A DNA stretch of 64,000 nucleotides, taken from Pelomyxa schiedti. Its lineage: Eukaryota > Evosea > Pelobiontida > Pelomyxidae. Shown here piece after piece: positions 38,145 to 49,890 of the stretch (its first letter is position 1; each line of letters opens with the position of its first letter). Under the pieces are notes generated by a model. The model worked only from the letters and a program-made list of their open reading frames with translations. It had not been told where the DNA came from and ran no database searches. The DNA lies in NCBI GenBank assembly GCA_020536535.1, contig JAHLWZ010000796.1, positions 62,001-126,000 on the forward strand. The letters are read 5' to 3'. The position numbers and the translations under genes are program-made.

Positions 38145-38618
38145 TTTTTTGTTTTATGGGTTTTTTTTCAAATCACATACATCTACCATAGGGTAAGGTG
38201 CCTATCTTTTTATCTTTTGGGGAGGTGCGTTACTTTCCATCGATTTTTCTGACTTTCTCCGGCGTCACCCGTACACACCCTGCCTTTAACGGGACTTACT
38301 GAAGATTGTTTCCTGGAAACGTCGAGTTGAAATGGATCTTATGCAGCCCGCAATTGCAGGTAGTTGATACTGATGGTTGAGGTCTGAGGAATGCATCATC
38401 ATGCTGGGGAGCGTGACACAACTCACCGCACACAACATGAATATGTTTATGCCTTAACAATACAGCAAAAGAGTCCAGACCACGAAATTAGAGCAAGTTT
38501 TCCCAAGTCTACACGAGTTCCAATTTTCACGGAGTGATTTTTTGCTTTTTTTTTTCTTTTAGTAGTTTTCACCACTACAAGACGGCGAGGGTAACACCAA
38601 AACCAAACCTGTCCCACA
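38145..38618. promoter_or_regulatory. Divergent promoter region
   Basis: 474 bp between the start codons of the receptor RasGAP (minus) and the helicase (plus), so it must carry both promoters. I see only A/T runs near each start and no element I can name. Confidence 0.5.
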
Positions 38619-41600
38619 ATGTCTGCTAAGTACGGGGCCGTCTCCAACGTGCCGGCCTCGCAGTATCAGGCCCGTCAGCCCCCTTCTCAGGTGCCTCCCT
38701 CGCCCCCGTCCCATAATCCAGCCACATCAATTTCACTGACCTCATACGCGTATTCCTCTCCATCTGGAGTTGCAATGGCGACTGCGTCAGCCGCCGCAAT
38801 GACGAGCATTAACCAGCGGGAGCCGAAAAAGCACATTAAGCTAAACACCAAAGTAACCAAGAAACAACAACCGCAAGACCTACAGAACCAACAACAGCAG
38901 TATTTCCAGCAAATGAATTTTCAGCAGCAGCAATATGCCATGTCACAACAACAACAACAACAACAACAAATTCAATCACTGGGCAGAGGAGGAAGGGCCA
39001 GCAGCCCTGATCAACAGATGGTCGCCGTTTCTCCATACGGGGTGTATCCCACAATGACGCCAATGGTGGCACCGCAGGTGGGCTCGGCAATAATGGTGCC
39101 TACCGCGTACTACACACCACAGCCGCAGCCGCAGCAACAGCAACAGATTATGGGATACGGGGGAGTCCCGCAGAGGGTCATTTCTCCACCACGAGGCAGT
39201 TCGCCATTGACCAGGCCTGAGTCTCCCAACCCTTTGGTCATGGCCCAGCCAACAGCTTCTTCTTCCCCACTGCTGCCAATTGTGGATTCCGCGAACCGGG
39301 CCACCTCTCCGTCCTTCATGTATTCTCAGTTATCTTCCTATGGTGCCGTGCCCTCCGTGCCTCCATCGCAGCCGCAGCAGCTATCGGCGTCGTCGCCGAC
39401 GTCATTAGCAGTTCAAGGAGGCACCAGTTCCGCCCCTTCGTCGCCTGTGCAGAGGGTGGACGAGGCTAGGCAGCCACTGCATCAGTTGTACAATGTTCAC
39501 AGCGGATTCAGGGGCGTTATTGTGGAGTTGAACTTAAGCCCTCATGTGCACTCTCCTCTTGGTGGGAATGCTCCCAATCCAGAACAGATGCAACTGCGGG
39601 ACCCTCGCGGCACGGTGCTTCTGAGATCGCCATTTGAGGGTGAAAAAACTGCTTGTTTCAAACCTGAGTATGTGGAGAGTGGAGGAATGCGCGTTTTCTA
39701 TGGAGATGAACTTATTTTTGACTTGAAGCGAGGACGGAGTTCTAGACTCCATGCCCTCAGTGTCGCGGTTTTGCGCTTCACAGATACACCATGCCACCGA
39801 ACATGGGGTGACATACCACCTGGTGGCGACCAATTTCATGGATTTCTCCAAAAACTGGAAAGCCTTGACCCAACTACTCTGCAGCTCGCACGAAGTTGCC
39901 CAGCTGTTTTGCAACTGGTGTCTTCACAATGTACCTCCACAACAGTAATTTTCCTGTGTGGCTTTGTGTGCAGTATCCTTGGGCTGTCACATCATGATAC
40001 AGAATTCTGGAGTCCCATTGTTTGTAGCAATATTTTACCGTCACTCCTGTCCACCACAGGTCCCCTTCTACGTGAGGGGGACACCATTACGATGAACAAT
40101 CTTCCTAAAATCAAAACAATGGCAACGTTGATTGCAGGAACTTCTGGGGCTAGGATGCTCAGCTCCCTTCTGGAGGCTATTGTCCGGTGCCACAAAAATG
40201 AGAAAGAGAACACTGCAACCAATTCAGTGTCTTCCTCTGATGAACCTGTATCGGAATTCCTGTTGGGCCTGTTCCGCTGCTCACACCCCCTTCAGCGCAG
40301 TGACCCCATTTCTATGTTCGATTGGCAGCAACTGCCTCTAGTTCCCACTAACGACGAACTGTTTGCATGTGACCTCTCAGAGCTGAGTAACACACTCAAG
40401 TCACTTCCTGAAGTTTGTAATTTGTACATTATCCCCTGGTAGAAAACTCTTTTGGCAGGTGCGAACAAATACCCCTTACCCCTCAGTGCACAACTATCTG
40501 GAGACCTATTTTCGCCTTTATAGAGCAGATTGTTTCATGGTGTGCCCTCTTCCGTCACTAAATTTACACCAATAATTTTTAGAATCTCAGCAAATACATT
40601 GAACCACTGATAAATCCCACTTCATCACACAAATTTGACCCAAGAGATATTGCTGTGTTTGATACTCTAATACTTCGAGGTGTTGATACAACAGACTCAC
40701 GGGAATTGGTTTACATTCTCCGATGTCGTCCTCGCTCCACTTTATGTGTGAGATTTCAAAACCTTTCATTTGGCAACCTTCTTGCACTGTCGTTGGATGG
40801 CTCCTTCAGAGATGTTATTTGGGTTACATTGGCATCTTCTGTGTCAACAACTGTCAGAAAAGATATTCGAAGTGCCAACAAGGATAACCCCCCTTTCCTG
40901 GATTTGAAGGTGGTCTTTTGTACCAAAGCAAATGGTGGAGTGGATGCAGAAATAACAGCTGCGCATTCGCTTGCTTGTGGAAATCACTGTGCCCTTCTTG
41001 TGGAGAACCCAGTATTCTTCCTTGCATATGAACCTGTTCTAAGCTCTATACACAACTTAAATCAACTGCGACCCCTACCTTTTGCAGACGAATTGTGTTT
41101 CTGCAAATTACCTGAAGCGCGGAGTGAGCCCGTAAAGGCTCCAACCACTGCCACACGGCCTCTCGAGCCTCTCCCCACATTGGCTGTTTCTAAGATTACA
41201 GATTGTTTCACATTTTCTTCTACTCCAGCTCAGGCAATAAAACTCGATTTTTGGGGTGTGTCCACAGGTGCCTCTACGACTGGGAACAGCAATAACAAAT
41301 TATCAGAGATTCCCCCATCAGCATCAATACTTCCTTCAAAGCTTCAAGTACCCTCACCAACTCTAGTGCCCTCCCTTACAAGAACAGCAACAACATCTTG
41401 TGTAGTCTCACCTTCAAGTTCTGCCACTAATGCCGCTGTTCAAAATGCAGTAGTTCCTCCCTCACACAATACGATCCTCTCTGACACTAAGGCTCTGCAA
41501 GACCTCCTTTCTTCAGAGCCAGATGTATTTGGTACATTCGATCCACAGCAGAGGGATGCCTTCCTTGATTTTACTGTCAGACGGCTGTCCCTAACACAAG

Positions 41601-44600
41601 GGCCCCCTGGTAGTAAAATTTCTACAAGACATTCAATGCTCAACGCTTTTTAGGTACTGGCAAGTCTTATCTTGGTTCCAGGATTGCCTATGCTTTAGCA
41701 TGTCTTTCAGAACGATCGAAGAAGTGGGAAGGCCCTATTTTGGTTATGTCCTACAAGAATCATGCACTGGATGAGCTTCTTGTGGACATAAAGCACTTGC
41801 TGGATACAAAGTTCCCCCGCAGCAAAGAGGGAGCGTACAGTATGATAGCCAGACTTGGACGAAGCCCAAAAATGGATGCTGAGGTTTCAAGATTTACCTT
41901 AGAAAATCTCTACGCCACTGTAAGAGCAAATAGAGAGTTACCCATGCCAATCCGGAGTCAGTTTTCTTTTGCTATAGAGGCAGTGAAAAAGGCACTCAAG
42001 GAAGTAGAAGCACTAATGAATTTATTGACACAGTCACTGCATGGTATGACCCTGATGGATTTCCCAGAATTTGACAAAGCCATACCACCGGAGGAAGAAT
42101 GGAATGCCCAAATATGGCTGAATAATACACTTAATTCAATTGAAGCAGATCTGACTCAACGTGAGAGTAACATAAAAGGGGTTAGTGGGGTTGAATTGGA
42201 GGCCGAAACAAGAGGTACAGACCTTGAAGATGAAGAAGATGAAGAACGTAAAGCCGAGGATGAAGAGAGGATGGCAGCTGTAGGCTTAAGTAGCAAGAGG
42301 AAAAAACGGCTAAATCAGCAGCAAACTGGGACAATTTTCAACTTAGCCAACCTGGCTTACCACTATCAAAATATGTTCCCTGACTTCAAGGACACTGAGA
42401 TCCCTTCACGTCTGCCTCTGTATGACCCAGTTCCTTTCCTCATAAAGATTCTCCTGATAAGACATGACTACTGTGTTAGTAAAATAAAGGTTGCCTTAAA
42501 GGAATATACCTCCTGCCTGAATAGGGTCCATACCAGTAGTGTGCTTGTTAATGCCTATACTCTGCGCCACAATGACAATGTGGATAAACGAGTTTCAGTA
42601 GTTGGTTGCACCATAGTAGGAGCAGCCATCCACCATGACACAATTGCGGCAATTTCACCATCTGCTCTTATTATTGAAGAAGCTGCTGAAATTGCTGAAC
42701 CAGCTTTATTGGGCACTCTATTCCCTTCTCTGAAGAGGATTATAATGATTGGAGGTGATTTCTTTTCTTAGTAGTCTCAAACCAATTGTTAAAGAATTCT
42801 TACCGTAGACCACAAGCAGCTCAGAGCTACTGTAGAGTGCCATAGTTTGGAAACTTTGAAACACCTCGATGTGAGTGCATTTGAGCGTTTGATAAACAAC
42901 AATTACCCTGTGGTCACTTTGCTGACTCAGAATAGAATGCTAGAATCCTTACTCACACCCGTGTTGTTGCATTATAGCAGATTAGAATCCAACTTGGAGA
43001 GAGTTTCAAAACTAAAACCTGAGCCATGGTTGCAAAAACCACTTTTTTGGTGGACACACTCTGAGTTTGAAGACTCGCATAACACCCTTGGTAGAAGTAG
43101 GTTAAATTCCTATGAAGCCAACCGTGCCATAACTTTGATATCTTTCCTGCTGCTACAAGGGACCCCACCCCAGGATATTACATTTCTTACCCCATATGTT
43201 GGCCAGGTATCATTCCTCCTCAAATGAGCATACTGACCACACAAAGCTCATGGAAATGAAAGCTTTGCAAAAGAGGTTTCATGCACTAAACCCCTTGCTC
43301 GGATTGAAGGAAGTACAAGCTCATACAGTTGACGAGTTCCAAGGCACTTTTTCCGTTCCTTGTTTTTTTGGTCTTACACCCCTGAAGGTGACGAGAATAA
43401 CATCATTATTCTGTCACAAGTTCGCAGTGCCCCACCTAATTCACCCCCGTCCATAGGATTCTTGCGCCAGGTGAACAGACAAATTGTGGCAACAAGCAGA
43501 CAAAAGATTGCACTGATAATAATTGGAAACCACTCCACGTTCTCCTTTTCACCTGAATGGAAAAGATTAATTGAGTTACTGCAAGCAACTAGCCAGGCAG
43601 AAGGTGGCTGTGTATTAAAAGAGCTTCCCTTGATATGCCCCCGCCACAAGAAAGTCATTCGGCTTGATCAACCACTTCAATCCGTGGGGAACCTGACAGG
43701 TTGTGGAGAAGTATGTGGTGCTAAACTGCCCTGTGGACATTTTTGCAAAGGTAAATGCCATGGTCCTGAAACAAATCATTTCAAGTGCAAGGAGCTTGTG
43801 ACAGCACAGTTTGAATGTGGTCATACACGCTCTGTTATGTGTGGAGCGCAACTTAAACAAAAGTGCTATGAAAAAGTACCAGTGTGCCCACCATGTGGGC
43901 ACAAAACAGTGTGTCTATGCTACAAAAAAGACAAATACGTATGCTTTTTCCCTTGCACAAAAAAAAACCCCTCCTGTAAGCATCAGTGTTTATTGCGTTG
44001 TGGGGTACCATGCAACTCTCGCTCTTGCAAAATATGTGTCACTACATTGATGGAAAGACTCCTTCCAACAATGCGAAGAAAGATGAACAGGCGCATCAAA
44101 AAGGGAAAAGTACCACCCCAAAAAGAAGGTTCCCTTAATGAAAAAGAGCGGGCAATGCTTCTTGCTTCAATTCATTCCCTGCAACTCGGAACTCCACATT
44201 CTCTTACTGATGAGGAATGGTACTCTCTTCTCGATTCTCTTTCCCCCTCTGATTTCTTTGAACCCCTGGGTCAAGACCATTTCCTTTCCAATGGTGATGG
44301 ACTCAATGAACTTGAGGCCTATGAAAAAGTTTGGAAAATAATCACTACACAAATGAATATCCGTATCCCAAGTGCATGGTCAATAACACCCTTATGTCAA
44401 GGCTATCTAGCCTTACGTGAAGCACTTGTGCCTGATGCACTAAAGGAACTAAGAGAAGTATTTAACACCCTCTTACACGTCTCTGAAGACACTGAGGAAG
44501 AGGAGTTTGTTGATGACAATTCAAATAAGCCTGAAAGAATATATAAGAAAATTCCACACATTTTGAGCTCCGCCATACGACGCACACATGACGTACTGTT

Positions 44601-47456
44601 GGATTATATTACTGGCCAAAACAACATTGCCTCCAAAAGGTATTCACATTACCAAGACTTTGTAACAGAAGACCTTCCCACGCTTGCCCACAAGCTTACA
44701 TCAAGCCTCCATGCAGACAATTTATCATTTCTATCAAAAGAAGCCCTATCCATTGCGCGGAAATGGGGACTTCCTGTGGGGTCTCTAAAGCAAGAGTTTA
44801 TTCTTCATCCGGAGTTGTGCCCTCCCCATCTCGAGTTGGAAAAGCGCAGCTTATACATCCCTGAAAACCATGATATGGCGTTCATCACCATAGATATCCG
44901 TAGGGCAGGTTTTACCGTACTTTCTTTGACTACACCCTCTGTTGTTGCCTACTCTGAAAAGTGGGAGGACTTTGTGGAAAATGTAATTGCACAGCACCAG
45001 CAATCGACCCGCGAGACTCTACTACCAGATGTCATACAACACTTCAAAGCCATGAGGACAGCTCTTCTTGGAAAGCTATGCCATAAAAAAAATGCAATGC
45101 TTCAAAGTCACATACTGCGTTTAATAGCCCGAGCTATTTTGAATTATTGTTCTGCACGAGATTTCCCAGAAGAGGATGTGAAGCACATTAAAACTATCTT
45201 CCGCTTCTCTTGTGACGAGCTGATTATAGTCTGCCAAAAACCAAAAAATAGTTGGAAGACTCTAGAAATTGTGAAAGATAGTATTGCTGAATTCTTCCCT
45301 AAAGTCTCAAACATCATTAAAGTGGAATCAATGAGACTTGCGTGCATTCTCTTCACAGAACACATGGAACAAACACCCCCACCAGAAGAACATGAGCCCG
45401 ACGAAGATGTGATAAGACCGGGCCACATTCTTTTGAAAAATAAGTATATTGAGCCCGAGTCAGTTATTGACGAATCGTGGGAGGAACCGCAAGCTGATTG
45501 TGTACCAGTTAATCCTGGGGCGTCATTATCCCAAACTGCACCTGATGAAAAAGTCTCTTTTGTTGACACCCCCACAGGGGATCCCCCTGAGATGCAGCCC
45601 ATCAATAATGCTGAACCACCAAAAAGAAATATTTTCTTTGTCCGTGTTGGCTCCACCAAGGTATTTGATATCAAACAAATACCACAGTGGAATCTCGTTG
45701 AAGGACTGTCCATTGTTTACCACTTGCGTGAAAATCTTCAAAAAGAAGATTGGCCAAAGAATTGGTTTAATCCAGACACCTCTCTTGAGGTTGAGCTACA
45801 AGATAACCTAGAGGAACTCCCAGACACTCCACCTCCAACAGTTGAGAGCCCTCCAGTAAACTCACCAGTGATAGTTAAAAGCACAAAAGCTCGTCATTTT
45901 TTTACTCATAAAACGGCAGGTACTTGAGAACTTCCTCATAAAAGTAAATCAACCTCATTACAGATGCTAGGACTTTGGTTGCAAGTCTGAAATCAAAAAA
46001 CGGAAGTATGAGTATTCAAAAGGACATTGAGTCAAGAACAGATAAACAAGAATATTGTTCTAACATTCTCTCCCAAGTGCTTCCCTTCTCATCGGAGTTG
46101 ATGCAGAGTATGCCCGACAAAAAGAAATCAGCCTAACACAAATTAGATCAATTTGCAAATCATGCCTTTCAATTGATTCTCAAAGAGGTTCCGGAAACCT
46201 TAATCACGCAAGCCCTCCAACAGATCAACGGACACCTAGCAGATATAGCCACCCATACATACGGACATTACTCTTTTAAAACAATTCTTGGGTTAGTTAA
46301 GACTTCTGAACAGGTACCTTCTTCCCCGCAAAAAAGAGGCCAACTACCATTTATCATAGATGCAAGTTATAGCTAGCTCACTGAAAACGCACGTGTCCAC
46401 CATTTTGTTTTCCACTTGGGGGTCTGATACCATTTCCTCAATACTCCAAGTCTTCTCTCCTTTCCCTTCTCACTGTCAGTTTATTTTTGATGCACTTAGT
46501 TCTCCCATTGTTTGCAAGGTTGGGACTGCTTTGACTTTCCTTGATTAATTCCACACAGTGTGCTGAAACACTTTCCGGTTGTAACAGCCTTATTGCATGT
46601 CTACAATATGGAAATGCTGAGCAGAAGGTAAATCAATCCAAGAAGTATTTGGCGCTGTACTCAGTGAAATCACCCCAGGAATATCTGTGTACTTCAATTC
46701 TGAAGGATTCAGATACAATAAAACAATGCCGGAACGGCAAAGAACTTCTTCAGGCCGCCGGCAAATACTCAACATGTTGACATTACTCGTTTTTCCAACA
46801 ACGTTCTCACAAAAAAACAAACAGTATATAAATTTACAGACGCAACTGTGCCGCTTCCCACAACTTCAAACTCCCCCCCTATCCTCCCCATATTGGACAA
46901 AACAAGCCCAGAAAGACCTTCTGCCCAGGAATCCCACTCACCACCGCCATCAACCTCAACCTCTCCGACTTCGATTCTACATTCCGCGAGTGAAAACTCA
47001 TCCTCATCCACATCCTCATCATCAACATCCCAGCCGAGCCCACCCCCTACTCCCTTACTGGTACAACCATGTCCGATTCCAATTCCCACAGGCAAACCGG
47101 GATTCTCGGAATTGCCCTGCTCCCCTGCACCAACACCGGCGGCACCCTCGCCCTCATTGCCGCCCACAACAACGCCAATCACTCCCATAATACAAACCAG
47201 TGCGCCCCAGCCACTCCAGACCACTACTCCCCTCTCTTGTGGGTCAGTTCCCCTCCCATCATCAACATTTAGCACAGTTGCGCCACTCACCTCGACACCA
47301 GTGTCGCAATCACCCCCACTCCTTCAGTCCTCAAATCTGGCAGTAACACCCTCCAATGTCAACATGCCTTACACATGCCCAAACCCAAATACTACAAACA
47401 AAATTGCCATACCTGCACTACCAAGAGTCCAAGGGATCCCTCACAAAGGGGAATGA
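38619..47456 (+). CDS. ZNFX1/NFX1-type SF1 helicase fused to PUF-like repeats
   Basis: Predicted RNA helicase of the ZNFX1/NFX1 group with a Pumilio-like C-terminus. A Gln-rich N-terminus (to about 39500) precedes the N-terminal domain with the YPSVHNYLETYFRLYRADC landmark (about 40490). Helicase motifs follow in order: FDPQQRDAF, Walker A GPPGTGKS (split by an intron at 41610-41653), IIEEAAEI, MIGDHKQLR, FLTPYVGQ, VDEFQGDENNIIILSQVRS (split by the GC-AG intron 43344-43387) and VATSRQK. NFX1-type Cys/His fingers lie at about 43690-44040. After a helical part the frame continues through introns 45920-45963 and 46108-46146 into PUF-like helices (MQNQFANHAFQLIL, LADIATHTYGHYSFKTIL, VSTILFSTWGSD). 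It ends in a Ser/Thr/Pro-rich tail. Likely acts on RNA in germ-granule-like or antiviral silencing, as known for ZNFX1. Confidence 0.75.
38940..38970 (+). repeat. CAA/CAG repeat coding for polyglutamine
   Basis: A run of CAA triplets (about ten) gives a polyglutamine tract in the low-complexity N-terminus of the helicase. Further Q-rich stretches lie on both sides. Confidence 0.8.
43344..43387 (+). other. GC-AG intron inside helicase motif V
   Basis: The frame only yields the conserved VDEFQGDENN motif when a 44-nt segment starting GC and ending AG is removed after the Gln codon. It is a GC donor rather than GT. Confidence 0.75.
46108..46560 (+). other. PUF-like (Pumilio) repeat region of the helicase gene
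   Basis: Two or more helical repeats resembling Pumilio units: QFANHAFQLIL, GHLADIATHTYGHYSF and THVSTILFSTWGSDTI. Known PUF proteins bind RNA through such helices; the base-contacting triplets are not clearly conserved here, so binding is inferred. Confidence 0.55.
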
Positions 47457-47596
47457 GAAAAAAAATGATAATTGAGGAGCCTAATGTGCCTTTTATCATT
47501 GTTTCAATACAGAAACAAGAAACAATTTTTGGGTTGGTTTTTACTGGGTGTGAACTTGCTAAAGAACGTACGATAGGTTCTGTTATTCTCCTAACT

Positions 47597-49569
47597 TTAC
47601 TTTATTCCTTGGGCCTGGGTGATGGTGGCTTGGTAGATATCCTCCCCAGGATCCTCTCACAGCTCTTGAGGGATATAACATGGGCTAGTTTCAGACATCA
47701 ACTACAATAAGGCCTATCCAAACGAGCTTGTGGGGGTCTAGGCCATTGCCAAAAGCCAGTATTTGGTGCTTTGGGTGCTGGGCCTTGACCTTTGCTATGG
47801 TGTTCATGATGCTTTTTTTATCAAACTCGGAGCCAAAGCTAGTTGCACACCTGTGGATTATCAGAAGTTGCTGAAAACCACATGTTCTTTTACCGGTCTA
47901 ATACAGTGACTGGATCACCTCTGACACAGTGCATGACCTTAAAGTCTTCCCGGCCAACATTGCATACAAGATGCAATAAATTGGATGTTGTGATCTTTGT
48001 ATAAAGGTAAACGACAGAAATAATCAATACAGTATTACCTCCGAATACCGGGTCATTTCCACTCTATAATCTGGAATTTTCATTTTTTCTGCATATAGAA
48101 GTAAGGCAATATCAACAGGGGAGCCAATGACTGTATCTCCCAGTGTTTCAGCATTATTACATAGCACTGAGAGCTAACAAGTGGGGAATTAGAAACAAGG
48201 AGTAGGAAGTGTGAAAACCTGGTTCAAGGTGAACAAGACTGGATACTGATCATCTGTCACCACTGTATTGCCATCCAATAAGGCGACTTTATTATTGCTT
48301 CTCTTTAAAAGTTATGATTGCCGACACCATAATAAATTTACATGGACAACGGAGAGCACATCTGTGTGTGCACAAAGCTTGGATACAGCACTCGAAAGAA
48401 TTTCATCAGTGGATTTGACATGCACAACATCAGTTTGGAACCGGTCCAGTATAACATCTTTTGGGGTGCCTTGGCCAAAGGAAAGCCATTTGTACATGCA
48501 AAAAACTTCAAATATACTTAATAGACCTACAAACAGTCAAATTTTGGCTTCATAACAAAGAGAAAAATTTGGTACCTGAGAAAAAGAGGTTGCGAAAGGC
48601 ATACATCACGATGGTTAGCTTTGTAAAAAAGACTGACAGTATGAGCGCAGCACCAAGGAAAACATGGTATCCCTTGGAGACAGTGGAAATCTTGTTCTGG
48701 TTGTTTTTTCGGGTTTTAGGAGAAAGATTTCTCGATTGGGGTATGAACTTCAAATCTTCTTCGGCTTTGTTGCTTATAGCGGCCTGAAACCTGTAGAACT
48801 GTTGCTGAAGCAACATGTACTGCAATTCCGCTGCCTGTACCCTCCAGGATGAGAGAGCCTTTCAATATCATGTTGCTCATTACGGGGGTATTTGGGACCG
48901 CTGTCAATTTATCTGCACTTTTTACAACACTGGTCGAGTCACCTGTAAAACAATAAGCAGTCGAAGTGACTTCCAACACTTACCTGTAAAAAGTCCCTCA
49001 TTTACACGCAAATTTTCGCAGTCTACAATACGAAAGTCTGCTGGGGCAACAGTTCCAGCCGTGAATTGAACTATGTCACCAACAACAATCTGCTGTTCAT
49101 TAAGCATGACAATCTTGTCGTTTCTCTTAACATGGTACCTTTTTGACATTTCGTTATAATTAGGGTGGACATCGTTTGGTTTTAAAGGGCGGATAGTTAC
49201 AAATCTCGGGATTCGTTGTGGGGCTTGGGTTGTGACTTGTGGGAAATGAATCGCCATGTCAGTCCGCGTAGTGCAATGTAGGAAAAAAACCCCAACAGCA
49301 AGAGCACGTCGAAACCATAGACAGATATCCCATAAGTCCACGACGTGGAGAGCGCGACCGTGCTCCACCAGGCATCTTCTGCAACCAATTTCTTTTCAAA
49401 ACTGCCAAGTGCAGGCTCATCAAGTGGCTTTCTCCTTTCTTCCTGCAAAAAAAAAAAAGAGTCTCAGATGTCAGCCCAGTTAACATCAGGGAAAAATCGA
49501 ATAGACCTCAGAGTCAGCCAATCCCGCGAGGGATGAGTCCAACAGTCTGACTACATCCGGGATCTCCAT
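47597..49569 (-). CDS. Truncated, motif-degenerate P-type ATPase
   Basis: A membrane protein with the first half of a P-type ATPase. The ATG at 49569 leads to a first membrane pair (GFDVLLLLGFFSYIALRG). The actuator domain has VVGDIVQFTAGTVAPADFRIV and LFTGDSTSVVKSADK (TGES replaced by TGDS). A further membrane segment is FLGAALILSVFF. The nucleotide-binding domain shows LSVLCNNAETLGDTVIGSPVDIALL, VMHCVRGDPVTVLDR and KLVWIGLIVVDDPGEDIYQA. Where CSDKTGTLT should stand, the exon reads CAHTDVLS, so the phosphorylated-Asp motif is lost. The frame stops at 47597, just after the DPP(R) position, without the TGDxxxTA motif or the last membrane helices. Either a pseudo-ATPase or a decaying gene. The frames and splice sites are otherwise intact. 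Confidence 0.65.
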
Positions 49570-49890
49570 TGTGGAGAATCTAGCGTGTCGTCGTGACAAC
49601 AACAGTCCAGTGGCGCTTTTCATTTTCCAAACAGTGTCGGTTGTTTTTTTTTTAATTTAATTTACTCGGTTCACGGTAGGCTTTTTGATTGATTGGATCT
49701 ACTGTCTTTCCAACTAATTTCCCAATTCCTGCTCGGGGAGGTTTGTGACACGTGGCTCCCCTGCCAGTAAAAACCTCCGAGCCCAAGTCCATACTTCAGG
49801 TGGTCACTGATCCAGACCCAAAACATGCAGGCAATATCTGCCATCAAACGAAATTAGAGAAATAAAAGAAGAAAGAAGAGCTTCATAAAC
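49570..49890. promoter_or_regulatory. Divergent promoter region
   Basis: 321 bp between the ATG of the P-type ATPase (minus) and the ATG of Pcf11 (plus). It holds both upstream regions, with T/A runs near each side. No specific element was recognised. Confidence 0.45.
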
